A DNA stretch of 64,000 nucleotides from Rhodopseudomonas palustris JSC-3b (GCA_000504425.1 KI632513.1:3671500-3735499), one strand, 5' to 3'; shown: positions 1 through 8,858, counted from the first letter of the stretch. The notes: a model not told the origin generated them from the sequence alone. Program-made: numbers and translations.

Positions 1-596
1 CGCTGCCCTTCGGCCTGCAGGATGTCGGCGCGCTTTTCGCGCTCGGCCTTCATCTGCCGGCCCATCGCTTCCACCAGGTCGGCCGGCGGCACGATATCCT
101 TGATCTCGATGCGGTTGACCTTGACGCCCCATGGCGCCACCGCGGCATCGACCACCCGCAGCAGCCGCTCGTTGATCTCATCGCGATGTGACAGCACCTG
201 ATCGAGGTCCATCGCGCCCATCACCGAACGGATGTTGGTCATGGTCAGCACCACGATCGCCTGATTGAGATCGGAGACTTCGTAGCTGGCCTTGGCAGCG
301 TCGAACACCTGGAAGAATGCGACGCCGTCCACGGTGACGGTGGCGTTATCGCGGGTGATCACCTCCTGCTGCGGGATTTCGATCACCTGCTCCATCATGT
401 TGATCTTGCGGCCGATGCGCTCGAAGAACGGGATGATCAGGTTGAGCCCCGGCTGCAGCGTGCGGGTGAAGCGGCCAAAGCGCTCGACCGTCCAGGCAAA
501 GCCTTGCGGCACAGTCTTCACGCCGGCGAGCAGCGTGAGAACGACAAGCGTTACGAGCGTAATGGTAAAGATGTCGAAACCATTGAGGAGGTCCAT
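1..596 (-). CDS. SPFH/band-7 (stomatin/paraslipin, QmcA-like) membrane protein, 3' end cut by window edge
   Basis: The first 198 residues of a band-7 protein are visible; the reading frame is still open at base 1. The N-terminus has one membrane segment (about residues 10-27) directly followed by the SPFH start [15 protein letters not shown] and [16 protein letters not shown]. Then come the motif VEVITRDN-type beta strands, [22 protein letters not shown] and the conserved [12 protein letters not shown], leading into the charged helix [13 protein letters not shown]. This matches paraslipin/QmcA-type proteins, which form membrane-bound oligomers and are often linked to NfeD proteins and membrane proteases. 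The ATG at 594-596 is preceded on its strand by a purine-poor region, so the start rests on homology. The remainder, including the helical C-terminus, is outside the window. Confidence 0.9.
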   Translation of the reverse strand, partial: MDLLNGFDIFTITLVTLVVLTLLAGVKTVPQGFAWTVERFGRFTRTLQPGLNLIIPFFERIGRKINMMEQVIEIPQQEVITRDNATVTVDGVAFFQVFDAAKASYEVSDLNQAIVVLTMTNIRSVMGAMDLDQVLSHRDEINERLLRVVDAAVAPWGVKVNRIEIKDIVPPADLVEAMGRQMKAEREKRADILQAEGQ

Positions 597-624
597 GGCC
601 GTCTCCGTCTGTGCTGCTTCGGCA

Positions 625-660
625 AATCATTAAGCCGCAACCTTGTGGGGTTGCGGCGCC
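625..660 (-). terminator. Inverted repeat downstream of hemH
   Basis: Perfect 9-bp stem (634-642 with 649-657) and 6-base loop. On the minus strand it is followed by a T-rich stretch (TTAATGATTT), so it could end hemH transcription. It lies only 38 bp upstream of the SPFH start codon, so it could equally influence that gene. Confidence 0.45.
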
Positions 661-696
661 AACGGCAAGATACAGGAGACGGGGAGGAGGCGGGCG

Positions 697-748
697 CTGT
701 TACAGCCAGCCTTACTTCCAGCCAGCCTTGTTTACAGCCAGCCTTGCA
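697..748. repeat. Three short near-tandem repeats spanning the hemH stop codon
   Basis: About 16-bp units containing CAGCCAGCCTT occur three times in a row. The last unit is the hemH 3' end including its stop codon, so the end of the gene appears to have been duplicated downstream. Confidence 0.7.
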
Positions 749-1769
749 GCTCGCGCAGCACCAACTGACGGATCACGGCAATGCCGCCGTCGCTGTCATT
801 CAGGCAGGGCACCGCGCTGAAATGTTCGCCGCCATTGTGCAGGAACAGCTCGGCGTTTTCCTGGGCGATCTCTTCCAGGGTTTCCAGGCAGTCGGAGGCA
901 AAGCCCGGCATCACCACGGCGAGACGCTTGATGCCCTCTTTGGCCAGCCCCTCGATGGTCTTGTCGGTGTAGGGCTGCAGCCACTGGTCATAGCCGAAGC
1001 GCGACTGGAAGGTGATCAGCAGCCGGTTCTCGTCAAGCCCGAGCTTCTTGCGCAGCGCGTCGGTGGTGGCCTGACACTGCGACTGGTACGGGTCGCCGCG
1101 GTCGATATAGGCCTGCGGCATGCCGTGGAACGACGCCACGATTCGTTCCGGCTCGAATGGCAGCGTGGCGAGATGGGCGGTGATCGAGGCGGCTAGCGCG
1201 TCGATATAGGCGCGGTCGCGGTAATAGGGCGGCGCCACCCGCAGCGTCGGCTGTGCCCGCATCTCGCTCAGCACCCGGAACGCCTCGTCGCATACCGTCG
1301 CCGAGGTCGCCGCCGAATATTGCGGATAGAGCGGCACCACTAGAATGCGGTTGCAGCCCTGGTCGTGCAGGGCGGCAATCCGCGAGCGGATCGAGGGATT
1401 GCCGTAGCGCATCGCCCAATCGACCACGATGTTCGGGTGCGCGGCCAGGCTGGTGGCCAGCTTCTGGCGCTGCGCCCGGGTGATCGATTTCAGCGGCGAC
1501 TCGTTGGTCTCGGTGTTCCAGATCTTCTGGTAGTCCTTGGCCTTGCGGGCCGGACGGGTGCGCAGGATCAGGCCGTTGAGCGCCAGCTTCCAGAACAACC
1601 CCTGGTTCTCGATCACCCGCGGGTCCGAGAGGAACTCGCGCAGATAATTCCGAACTCCCTTGGTGTCGGCGCTATCGGGGGTGCCGAGGTTGACCAGAAG
1701 CACGCCGATACGATCCGATACCGAATCGGCTGCGGGCTCAGCGCCGAGAATGGGAACAATCACTGTCAT
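732..1769 (-). CDS. hemH: Ferrochelatase (protoheme ferro-lyase)
   Basis: 345 aa, normal family length. It inserts Fe2+ into protoporphyrin IX, the last step of protoheme synthesis. Visible family blocks are IGVLLVNLGTPDSA (21-34), LVVPLYPQYSAATSATV (about 143-159), the active-site histidine in VASFHGMPQAYIDRGDPY (His215) and PGFASDCLETLEEIAQE near the C-terminus, whose acidic residues face the metal site. The first ~18 residues are poorly conserved, so a later start is possible. No iron-responsive (Irr) motif was recognised upstream. It stands as a single gene between the SPFH gene and the NicO operon. Its product feeds the heme-copper oxidase encoded at 50-56 kb. Confidence 0.96.
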   Translation of the reverse strand: MTVIVPILGAEPAADSVSDRIGVLLVNLGTPDSADTKGVRNYLREFLSDPRVIENQGLFWKLALNGLILRTRPARKAKDYQKIWNTETNESPLKSITRAQRQKLATSLAAHPNIVVDWAMRYGNPSIRSRIAALHDQGCNRILVVPLYPQYSAATSATVCDEAFRVLSEMRAQPTLRVAPPYYRDRAYIDALAASITAHLATLPFEPERIVASFHGMPQAYIDRGDPYQSQCQATTDALRKKLGLDENRLLITFQSRFGYDQWLQPYTDKTIEGLAKEGIKRLAVVMPGFASDCLETLEEIAQENAELFLHNGGEHFSAVPCLNDSDGGIAVIRQLVLRELQGWL

Positions 1770-1873
1770 GGGGCCCGTGGCTTCGCGCGTTGGCTTATCA
1801 TTGTCAAGATAAGGAGGCGAATGCGTTCGTCCATCTTTCTAACGGCAGACAATTTCGGCTCGCTGCGATAAAC

Positions 1874-3055
1874 TTAAAGACAGGTGACGCGTTCGGCGCC
1901 GAGATATCCCAGCAGCAGCCCGAGACCGAATAGCAGCACCAAACCGGCGGCGCCAAATTCCAATCCGCGCAGCAGCAGGGTGCTTACGCCAGGCCGGTTG
2001 CCGGCCAGCCGCTTGGACAGTTCCGTGGCCAGGCCCTTGGCGGACAGCGCTAGCACCGCAATGGTCGCCACCGTGATCGCGGTACCGAGCCCCATCGCGA
2101 AAGTCGCTGCCACTCCGGCCCAGAACAGCCCCTGCGCCAGCGCAAATACCAGCACCAGAATCGCCCCGGAACAGGGCCGCAGCCCGACCGCCAGCACCGC
2201 ACCAAAGCCGCGGCGCCAGCCGCCCGGCCCGGCCAATTCGCTGGGTTCCGGCCCGTGGGCATGGCCGCAATGGTCGTCATGGCCGTGGTGGTCATGGCTG
2301 GGGGGCTGGCCCGGCGCGGGCGCATCATGGTGGTGCTGATGCGCCGAGGCTGCATGGGCGCCATGCGCCGCCGCGCAGGAGGGGCACGGCTCGTTCGCCC
2401 CATGATGATGGTGTGCCGCGTGGTGGTCATGATGATGCGCGTGGGCCGGTTCGGCACTGGCGGCGCGCGACCGCAGCGTCCGCAGCAGGCTGCCGCCCTT
2501 GTTCCACACCAGCCCGGCGCCAAACAGCGCGATCAGCGCGTAGCTGGCGATCTCGATGACGCGCTCGGCGCTGCACATGGTCTTGGCGGTGACGTTCAGC
2601 AGCCAGGCGCCGACGCCGACGATCGTCACCGCCACCAGCGCCTGCAACAGCGACGACACCAGCGACAGCACGATGCCGCGCCGGGCGCTTTCCTCATTGG
2701 CGACCAGATAGGACGAGATCACCGCCTTGCCGTGACCGGGGCCGGCGGCATGGAACACGCCATAGGCAAACGAGATCCCGATCAGGGTCCAGACGGCGCT
2801 GCCATCGGATTTGGCGGCGCGGATCGTGCCGGTCATCTGCTTGTAGAACGCCGATTGCTGCGCCAGCAGCCAGCCGATCACGCCGCCCGCTTGCGGCTCG
2901 GGTGCACTGCCGGGCGGCGCGCCGAACGGATTGGCGGCGAGCGCAGCGTGCAGCGTGCCGTCGGCGATCAGGCCGGCGGCGAGCAACCCGCCGCCGAGCA
3001 GCGCCAGTCTGGCTGGCGTCCACCTTGCGCTGACAGGGATGCGGAGGGAGGGCAT
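1874..3055 (-). CDS. NicO/RcnA-family nickel/cobalt transporter with His-rich loop
   Basis: 393 aa from the ATG at 3055, chosen because it sits 26 bp behind the DUF1007 stop; the longer frame would overlap that gene. It is an integral membrane protein with an N-terminal segment (about 15-35), an extramembrane stretch, the NicO signature FHAAGPGHGKAVISSYL (about 101-117), and then a long loop of about 70 residues packed with His, Asp and Cys (about 205-275), followed by further membrane segments including GLRPCSGAILVLVFA. Such His loops are typical of RcnA-like Ni2+/Co2+ efflux proteins and likely bind metal. It is the last gene of a minus-strand operon. Import instead of export cannot be ruled out from sequence. 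Confidence 0.85.
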   Translation of the reverse strand: MPSLRIPVSARWTPARLALLGGGLLAAGLIADGTLHAALAANPFGAPPGSAPEPQAGGVIGWLLAQQSAFYKQMTGTIRAAKSDGSAVWTLIGISFAYGVFHAAGPGHGKAVISSYLVANEESARRGIVLSLVSSLLQALVAVTIVGVGAWLLNVTAKTMCSAERVIEIASYALIALFGAGLVWNKGGSLLRTLRSRAASAEPAHAHHHDHHAAHHHHGANEPCPSCAAAHGAHAASAHQHHHDAPAPGQPPSHDHHGHDDHCGHAHGPEPSELAGPGGWRRGFGAVLAVGLRPCSGAILVLVFALAQGLFWAGVAATFAMGLGTAITVATIAVLALSAKGLATELSKRLAGNRPGVSTLLLRGLEFGAAGLVLLFGLGLLLGYLGAERVTCL

Positions 3056-3081
3056 CGGCCCTCTGCGACGCTGAACAAGGC

Positions 3082-3729
3082 TCACGGGCAGGTCACTGCG
3101 ATCTTGTTGGCGAACATCGCGCCGTAATTGGAATTGTCCCCGGACAGGAAATTGTCCTCGCCGAGTTTGGCGGCATTGGCGCTGCCGTCGCTGGGGCGCT
3201 GGAAGGCGAGCCGGCAATTGTTAGGCGCGCCGACCAGTTTCACCGGGTCTTTATCCTCGAAGGTGAATTCGATGAAGTAGGACGGGTCATAAACTTCGAG
3301 TGACAATTCCTGGGTCTTTACAGGCGTCTTGAGCGGCAGCGTGAAAAACAGCGTCAGCGCCGCATCCTTGTATTCGAGGTGATAGTCGATCGGCTCCAAA
3401 AATTTCTGCTTTTTGCCTTCGACCTTGGCGAAGGTGAAATAGGCAAATTCCTTGAGCGATTCGACATTGGTCTGCGCGAGCGGTGCCAGATCCTCGCGGG
3501 AATAGACGCCCTTTTCCTTGGTGGTCAGCCCCTGCACGGCATAGGCCGAGAACGCATCGTCGAATCGCCAGGCGTGACGCACGCCGGTGACGGTGCCGTC
3601 CGGCGCGTACAGCACTTCACTGCGCGACACGATCCAGACATGGGGATGGGCCTGCGCCACGCTGACGCCGGCCTCGGCCGCGGCGGCGAGGAGGATCAAC
3701 AACACCAGCGCGCGCCGCAGCCAGCTCAT
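3082..3729 (-). CDS. DUF1007 periplasmic protein, partner of NicO transporter
   Basis: 215 aa. It has a cleavable signal peptide (hydrophobic residues about 8-26, ending in SVAQAHPHVW), and the mature N-terminal AHPHVW is the hallmark of DUF1007 proteins. The rest is predicted beta-rich (for example RFDDAFSAYAVQG, SLEVYDPSYFIEFTFE). Such proteins are nearly always encoded next to NicO-type transporters and are thought to be periplasmic metal-handling partners; the biochemical role is not established. Its ATG (3727-3729) shares a base with the stop of the upstream M3 peptidase gene (TGATG), indicating translational coupling. Confidence 0.85.
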   Translation of the reverse strand: MSWLRRALVLLILLAAAAEAGVSVAQAHPHVWIVSRSEVLYAPDGTVTGVRHAWRFDDAFSAYAVQGLTTKEKGVYSREDLAPLAQTNVESLKEFAYFTFAKVEGKKQKFLEPIDYHLEYKDAALTLFFTLPLKTPVKTQELSLEVYDPSYFIEFTFEDKDPVKLVGAPNNCRLAFQRPSDGSANAAKLGEDNFLSGDNSNYGAMFANKIAVTCP

Positions 3730-5792
3730 CAGGCCGCCTCCGCCTGATCGAGCAGCCCGCGCCGGCGCAGCAGCGCGTCGGGCGCGGGATCGCGGCCGCG
3801 GAATGCCACATAGGCCTCGGCGGGATCACGCGCGCCGCCTGCGGCATAGATGTGATCATGCAGTCGCTGCGCGACTTTGGCATCGAAGATGTCGCCGGCT
3901 TCCTCGAACGCGCCGAACGCGTCGGCGTCCATCACCTCCGACCACATATAGCTGTAGTAGCCGGAAGCGTAATGGTCGCCCGAGAAGATGTGGCCGAACT
4001 GGGTCGGGCGATGGCGCAGCGCGATTTCCTGCGGCATGCCGATCTTGGCGAGCTCGCGCTGCTCGAAGCTCGCGATCTCGCCGATCGCGGCAGCAGGCTG
4101 GGTGTGGAATTCCAGGTCGATCAGCGCCGACGCCACGAATTCCACGGTGGCAAAGCCCTGGTTGAACTGCCGTGCCGCCAAAAAGCGCCGCAGCAGATCA
4201 TCAGGCAGCGGTTCGCCGCTCTGGTAATGGCGCGCGAAGCGCTGCAGCACCTGCGGCTGCTCCTGCCAATGCTCATAGAGCTGCGAGGGCAGCTCGACAA
4301 AGTCGGTGAACACCGCGGTGCCGGACAGCGACGGATAGGTGACGTCCGAGAGCAAGCCATGCAGCGCATGGCCGAATTCGTGGAACAGCGTGCGCGCATC
4401 GTCCGGCGACAGCAGCGCCGGCGCGCCGCCGGTGCCTTTGGCGAAGTTGCAGACATTGATGATCAGCGGCGCGATGGCGCCATCGAGCTTCTGCTGGTCG
4501 CGCAGCGAGGTCATCCAGGCGCCGGAGCGCTTCGAGGGCCGCGCGAAGTAGTCGCCGTAGAACAGCGCCTTGTGCGCGCCGGTGCGGTCCTTGACCTCCC
4601 AGACCCGGACGTCGGGGTGCCAGACCGGCACGTCGCTGCGCAAGGTGAAGCTCAGGCCGAACAGCCGCTGCGCGGTGTCGAACGCCGCAGCGATCATGTT
4701 GTCGAGCGTCAGATACGGTTTGATCGCGGCATCGTCGAAATCGGCGCGGCGCTGGCGCAGCTTTTCGGCGTAGTAGCGCCAGTCCCACGGTGCCAGCTCG
4801 AAATTGCCGCCCTCTTCGGCGATCAAGGCCTGCAGCGCGTCGCGGTCGGCGAGCGCCCGGGCCCGCGCCGGCCGCCACACACGCTGCAGCAGATCGCGCA
4901 CCGCCTCCGGGGTCTTGGCCATCGAATCATCGAGCCGGTAGGCCGCGAAGGTCGGATAGCCGAGCAGCTTGGCGGTTTCCTCGCGCAGCTGCAGGATCTC
5001 GGTGATGATGGCGTTGTTGTCGTTGCCATTGCCGTTATCGCCGCGCGCAATGAACGCCTTATAGGCCTTCTCGCGCAGGTCGCGGCGGGTCGAGCTTTTC
5101 AGGAATGGTTCGACCGAGGACCGCGACAGCGTCACCACCGCCTTGCCGGCGAGGCCGCGCTCCTCGGCAGCCGCCTTGGCGGCGGCGACAAAACTGTCCG
5201 GCAGGCCGTCGCAATCATCCGGCCCGATCTCCATGAACCAGTCCTGTTCGTCGCCGAGCAGATGATGGCTAAAGCTGGTGCCAAGCTGCGCCAGCCGCTC
5301 ATTGATGGCGGCGAGCCGGTCCTTGGCGCTTTGGTCGAGGCCGGCGCCGGCACGGTGGAACCGGGTGTAGGTGCGTTCCAGCAGCCGGGCCTGTTCCGGC
5401 GTCAGGCCGAGCTCGGCGCGGCGCTGATAGAGCTGGTCGATGCGCGCAAACAGCGCGGCGTTCATCAGAATCGGATTCCAATGGCGCGCCATGCGCAGCG
5501 AGACCTCGGAGTCGATCTCAAGCAGCGCCGGGCTCGAATGCGCCGAGACCAAATCATAGAACACCGCCGCCACCCGGTTCAGCAGCCGGGCGCTGCGCTC
5601 CAGCGCGGTGATGGTGTTGTCGAAATCCGGTGCGGCGGGATCGGCGGCAATCGCTTCGATCTCGGCGACATGGTCGGCAAATGCCTGCTCGAATGCCGGA
5701 ATGAAGTGCTCGGGCTTGATCTGGTCGAACGGCGGCGTTTCGAACGGCGTCAGCCAGGGCTGCAGCAGGGGATTATCCAGCATTGCGGGCAT
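3729..5792 (-). CDS. M3-family oligopeptidase (oligopeptidase A / peptidyl-dipeptidase Dcp type)
   Basis: 687 aa, typical M3A length. It is a zinc metallopeptidase degrading short peptides, probably cytoplasmic because there is no signal sequence. The zinc motif HEFGH lies at residues 471-475, with the third ligand region downstream (ELPSQLYEHW about 25 residues later), and the C-terminal substrate-binding motif FSGDHYASGYYSYMW is present. The N-terminal half is the usual helical domain. Two candidate starts are 5792 and an ATG three residues later. It is the first gene of an operon with the DUF1007 and NicO genes, a pairing that is not obviously functional. OpdA/PrlC versus Dcp cannot be decided without alignment. 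Confidence 0.9.
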   Translation of the reverse strand: MPAMLDNPLLQPWLTPFETPPFDQIKPEHFIPAFEQAFADHVAEIEAIAADPAAPDFDNTITALERSARLLNRVAAVFYDLVSAHSSPALLEIDSEVSLRMARHWNPILMNAALFARIDQLYQRRAELGLTPEQARLLERTYTRFHRAGAGLDQSAKDRLAAINERLAQLGTSFSHHLLGDEQDWFMEIGPDDCDGLPDSFVAAAKAAAEERGLAGKAVVTLSRSSVEPFLKSSTRRDLREKAYKAFIARGDNGNGNDNNAIITEILQLREETAKLLGYPTFAAYRLDDSMAKTPEAVRDLLQRVWRPARARALADRDALQALIAEEGGNFELAPWDWRYYAEKLRQRRADFDDAAIKPYLTLDNMIAAAFDTAQRLFGLSFTLRSDVPVWHPDVRVWEVKDRTGAHKALFYGDYFARPSKRSGAWMTSLRDQQKLDGAIAPLIINVCNFAKGTGGAPALLSPDDARTLFHEFGHALHGLLSDVTYPSLSGTAVFTDFVELPSQLYEHWQEQPQVLQRFARHYQSGEPLPDDLLRRFLAARQFNQGFATVEFVASALIDLEFHTQPAAAIGEIASFEQRELAKIGMPQEIALRHRPTQFGHIFSGDHYASGYYSYMWSEVMDADAFGAFEEAGDIFDAKVAQRLHDHIYAAGGARDPAEAYVAFRGRDPAPDALLRRRGLLDQAEAA

Positions 5793-5962
5793 CGAGAGAA
5801 CCTGCTCCGGTTTCGGGGATTGACCGTGAAGGATATAGCATGCGCGCCGGGAATTTTTAGTCCGGCCGGGCTGCGGCGCAGGGCGGCACGACCGAGTTTT
5901 TGCGGTGGGCTTGCCGTGGCAGACGTTTTCGGAGAGATTGCGGCCACCAAGAGGACCCGAAG

Positions 5963-6223
5963 ATGAGCAAGCAGCCTGCTTCCGCCGCCCCCCGCCAGAT
6001 CGTCTGGCCGACCGTGATCACGGTGATCTCCGCCGCGATTTTGATCGGTGCCGAGGTGTTTGGCGCGGCCTTTGCCGGCGGCTGGGCGCTCGCGATCCTG
6101 TTTGGCCTCGGCGAGGGCGCCTCGCACATCCTGCAAGCCGTGCTGTTCTTGTGCGGTGTCGCGGTGATGGTTGCCTTCATCCGGGCGGCGCGCCGCGCCG
6201 AGCCGTTTACCCGCCGCGTCTAA
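5963..6223 (+). CDS. Small membrane protein, two transmembrane segments
   Basis: 86 aa starting at an ATG preceded by GAGGACCCGAAG. It has two hydrophobic segments (about 14-47 with internal AEVFGAAFAGGWALA, and about 57-74) separated by a short Gly/Glu loop (LGEGASH), and a basic C-terminus. I do not recognise a functional family; similar small proteins are common in Bradyrhizobiaceae. It is transcribed divergently from the M3 peptidase operon across a 170-bp gap. The short coding length and good Shine-Dalgarno make it a likely real gene, with no role assignable. Confidence 0.65.
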   Translation: MSKQPASAAPRQIVWPTVITVISAAILIGAEVFGAAFAGGWALAILFGLGEGASHILQAVLFLCGVAVMVAFIRAARRAEPFTRRV

Positions 6224-6903
6224 TACCCGCCGCGTCCGAGCGCGTCACAAAGCCGCGCGCTCGCGCCTGCTCCAGATACCTGAAAAGCTGTTCGGCGCCG
6301 CTTGCGGCGCGCGAAGTTGAACGTCTGTTCATGCGGCCGCCGTTACGCACAGCTAAGAGCGCGGCGTTGAAGTGTAGCAGCGCTATTAACCTAAAAAAAA
6401 ACTTGCGAAGCCGGGGTAAAGCACCTATGTCCCGGCTTGCCCAATTTCGCACGTGCCTGTGGTCGTGTGTCGATCGGTGGGTATCCGGACAAGAGGCCGG
6501 ACAGCCGCCAAGGGGTGATCAAGGCCGAGGGTCTCGTGGGTGTTCTCCACGGGGCCAGCATCTCTCTCAAGAGCTGCCGTTGAAGGTCTCTCACCTTTTG
6601 CAACCGTGATCGGCAGCCGGAGGCGAACCGGCGCACCCCGCTCTCAACGGGGGACGCGACTTAAAGCAACGACGGAGCGGGCTTTTTTGGTCTCTACCGG
6701 CTTTCCATCAGCCGGCGCGGGCTACTGAAAAGGCTTGTCCTTCATTGCCAGGTGTGCGGGCGGGATCTCCCCAACCAATCCACGGCAGCACAGTTCGGTT
6801 TCGAGTTTTCGGCTCGTCGCGCCTCCATCGCGCGTCGGCGCTGAAGGCGTCGGAACGAACGTCACGTTTGATTGCGCCCTTCGCTGGGCGTTGGGAGTGT
6901 GCC
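6224..6903 (+). promoter_or_regulatory. Long structured 5' leader of ornithine decarboxylase gene (speF-type RNA candidate)
   Basis: There is no convincing gene in these 680 bp. The right part (about 6450-6740) is rich in hairpins: a 7-bp stem 6573-6579/6611-6617 enclosing a smaller hairpin (AAGGT/ACCTT), a hairpin CCCCG/CGGGG near 6637-6653, a GC stem followed by a T run at 6676-6688, and CCGGCT/AGCCGG at 6697-6702/6710-6715. A large structured leader called the speF motif is known upstream of alphaproteobacterial ornithine decarboxylase genes, and position and size fit. I cannot confirm it without a covariance search. The left part (6224-6450) holds an A9 tract (about 6392-6400) and probably the promoter. 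Confidence 0.55.
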
Positions 6904-8046
6904 ATGACCGAACGTATTCAGGAATTCCTCCGCGACCGCCGCAACAAGGGTCTGGACGTCGAGCCGTGCCTGGTCGTTGACCTCGAGGTCGTGCGCGACA
7001 ATTACCAGAGCTTTGCCGCCGCGCTGCCGGACAGCCGCGTGTTCTACGCTGTGAAGGCCAATCCGGCGCCGGAGCTGCTGGCGATGCTCGCCTCGCTCGG
7101 CTCGTGCTTCGACTGTGCCTCGGTCGCCGAGATCCAGATGGCGCTGGCTGCCGGCGCGACCCCGGACCGCATCTCGTTCGGTAACACCATCAAGAAGGAG
7201 CGCGACATCGCGCGTGCCTTCGAGCTCGGCATCAACCTGTACGCCGTCGATTGCGCGGCGGAGGTTGAGAAGGTGGCGCGTGCCGCCCCGGGCGCCAAGG
7301 TGTTCTGCCGCATTCTGTATGATTGCGTCGGTGCCGAATGGCCGCTGTCCCGCAAGTTCGGCTGTGAGCCGGCGATGGCGGTCGACGTGCTCGATCTCGC
7401 CAAGCGTCTGGGCCTCGAAGCCTATGGCATCTCGTTCCACGTCGGCTCGCAGCAGCGCAAGCTGAAGTCGTGGGACCGTGCCCTCGAGATGGCGGCCGCG
7501 GTGTTCCGCGACTGCGCCGAGCGCGGCATCAACCTGTCGATGGTCAACATGGGCGGTGGCTTCCCGACCAAGTATCTGAAGGAAGTGCCGGCTGTGGTGC
7601 AGTACGGCCGCTCGATCTTCCGGGCGCTGCGTAAGCACTTCGGCAACCAGATCCCGGAAACGATCATCGAGCCGGGCCGCGGCATGGTCGGCAATGCCGG
7701 CGTGATCGAAGCGGAAGTTGTGCTGATCTCGAAGAAGAGCGAAGCCGACGACGTGCGCTGGGTCTATCTCGACATCGGCAAGTTCGGCGGTCTCGCCGAG
7801 ACGATGGACGAGGCGATCCGCTACCCGATTCGCTCGCGCCACGACGGTGCGGAAATGCGTCCGTGCGTGCTCGCCGGTCCGACCTGCGATTCGGCCGACG
7901 TGCTGTACGAGAAGATGCCGTATCCGCTGCCGGTGACGCTCGAGATCGGCGACAAGCTGCTGATCGAAGGCACCGGCGCCTATACGTCGACCTACTCGGC
8001 GGTGGCGTTCAACGGTTTCCCGCCGTTGAAGACCTACCACATCTGA
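6904..8046 (+). CDS. Ornithine decarboxylase (fold-III, eukaryotic-type; may also act on lysine)
   Basis: 380 aa from the ATG in GTGTGCCATGACC. It is a PLP enzyme of the alanine-racemase-fold (group IV) decarboxylases that converts ornithine to putrescine. The PLP lysine is Lys51 in FYAVKANP, the specificity loop GxGGGFP appears as VNMGGGFPTKY, the phosphate-binding EPGRGMVG follows, and the catalytic cysteine is Cys328 in GPTCDSADVLYEK, across the dimer interface. It is the first enzyme of the polyamine locus, with homospermidine synthase 1.9 kb downstream. The long leader upstream suggests RNA-level control. Ornithine versus lysine preference cannot be settled by reading alone. Confidence 0.95.
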   Translation: MTERIQEFLRDRRNKGLDVEPCLVVDLEVVRDNYQSFAAALPDSRVFYAVKANPAPELLAMLASLGSCFDCASVAEIQMALAAGATPDRISFGNTIKKERDIARAFELGINLYAVDCAAEVEKVARAAPGAKVFCRILYDCVGAEWPLSRKFGCEPAMAVDVLDLAKRLGLEAYGISFHVGSQQRKLKSWDRALEMAAAVFRDCAERGINLSMVNMGGGFPTKYLKEVPAVVQYGRSIFRALRKHFGNQIPETIIEPGRGMVGNAGVIEAEVVLISKKSEADDVRWVYLDIGKFGGLAETMDEAIRYPIRSRHDGAEMRPCVLAGPTCDSADVLYEKMPYPLPVTLEIGDKLLIEGTGAYTSTYSAVAFNGFPPLKTYHI

Positions 8047-8074
8047 CGCGGGCGTAAGCTCGTTCACTTCAAGC

Positions 8075-8094
8075 GGAGCCGGTGCGCCGGCTCC
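8075..8094 (+). terminator. GC hairpin after ornithine decarboxylase
   Basis: 8-bp perfect stem with TGCG loop starting 28 bp after the stop codon. It is followed by a C/T-rich run instead of a clean T tract, so termination may be partial. Confidence 0.5.
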
Positions 8095-8225
8095 CCCTCT
8101 CCACCTTGATGATAGCTCCGCGGCTATGCGGAGGTTGCCGGCTAGCGGATGACAGCGCGCGATCAGGATCGGCGCTCCGCTCGGACAGCCTCGCGAACGG
8201 CTGGCGGAGCGGGAGCAGGACCGCC

Positions 8226-8810
8226 ATGACCAAGACCCTCATCCGACTGGTTGCCGCCGCTGACAGCGGAGCTGCGTTTGCGATTCGCGCCGAGCGCGCC
8301 GCGGATGTGCCGGCGCGTGAAGCGTTGCTCGACGCCTGCTTTGGCGTGGGCCGGAATGCGCGCACCTGCCAGCGGCTGCGCGATGGCCGCCGTCCGGCGG
8401 AAGGTCTGGCGTTTTCTGCGATCCATCGCGGCCGCCTGGTCGGCACCGTGCGGCTGTGGCATGTCGATGCCGGCGGCCGTTCCGCGCTGGTGCTCGGCCC
8501 GCTCGCGGTCGATGGCTCGTGCCGCAAGCTCGGCGTCGGCGCCGCGCTGATGAAGCACGCGCTCGCCGCCGCTGCGGCGCGCGGTCATGGCGCGGTGATT
8601 CTGCTCGGCGATGAGCCGTATTACGCCCGCTTTGGCTTCTCGGTTGCCAAGATGGACAAGCTGTCGCTGCCCGGTCCGTTCGAACGCGACCGGCTGCTTG
8701 GCCTCGAACTGCGCGCCGGTGCGCTCAATGGCGCCGAAGGCCTGATCGTGGCGACCGGCGCCGCCGCTTCGCGCAAGAGCTCCCGGCTCACCGCCGCACG
8801 CGCGGCCTGA
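8226..8810 (+). CDS. GNAT-family N-acetyltransferase
   Basis: 194 aa from the ATG at 8226 (preceded by GGAGCAGGACCGCC). The GNAT core is visible: an N-terminal AIRAERAADVPAREALLDACF, a strand AFSAIHRGRLVGTVRLWHV, the acetyl-CoA loop region LAVDGSCRKLGVGAALMKHAL (about 100-120), then VILLGDEPYYARFGFSVA, the usual C-terminal substrate strand. The arrangement resembles YhbS-type acetyltransferases. It lies 180 bp downstream of ornithine decarboxylase behind a possible terminator. A polyamine or related amine substrate is an attractive guess but unproven. Confidence 0.85.
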   Translation: MTKTLIRLVAAADSGAAFAIRAERAADVPAREALLDACFGVGRNARTCQRLRDGRRPAEGLAFSAIHRGRLVGTVRLWHVDAGGRSALVLGPLAVDGSCRKLGVGAALMKHALAAAAARGHGAVILLGDEPYYARFGFSVAKMDKLSLPGPFERDRLLGLELRAGALNGAEGLIVATGAAASRKSSRLTAARAA

Positions 8811-8834
8811 TTTTCCCTGCTAAGAGCCTTACTG

Positions 8835-8858
8835 CCGCGCCCGCTGCAGCGGGCGCGG
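8835..8858 (+). terminator. Perfect 10-bp GC palindrome after the GNAT gene
   Basis: Stem of 10 bp with a TGCA loop. The 3' flank TTAAACTAGTTT is only moderately T-rich. It could serve either strand. Confidence 0.55.

Noticed and set aside
1874..3217. Longer start for the NicO transporter at 3217
   Set aside because: It would overlap the DUF1007 coding region by 136 bp and adds an Arg/Gln-rich stretch with no family match; the ATG at 3055 fits.
3852..5966. 704-codon open frame on the + strand opposite the M3 peptidase
   Set aside because: It is the GC-rich antisense shadow of a well-supported peptidase gene; the translation is Arg/Gly/Gln-rich without any family motif.
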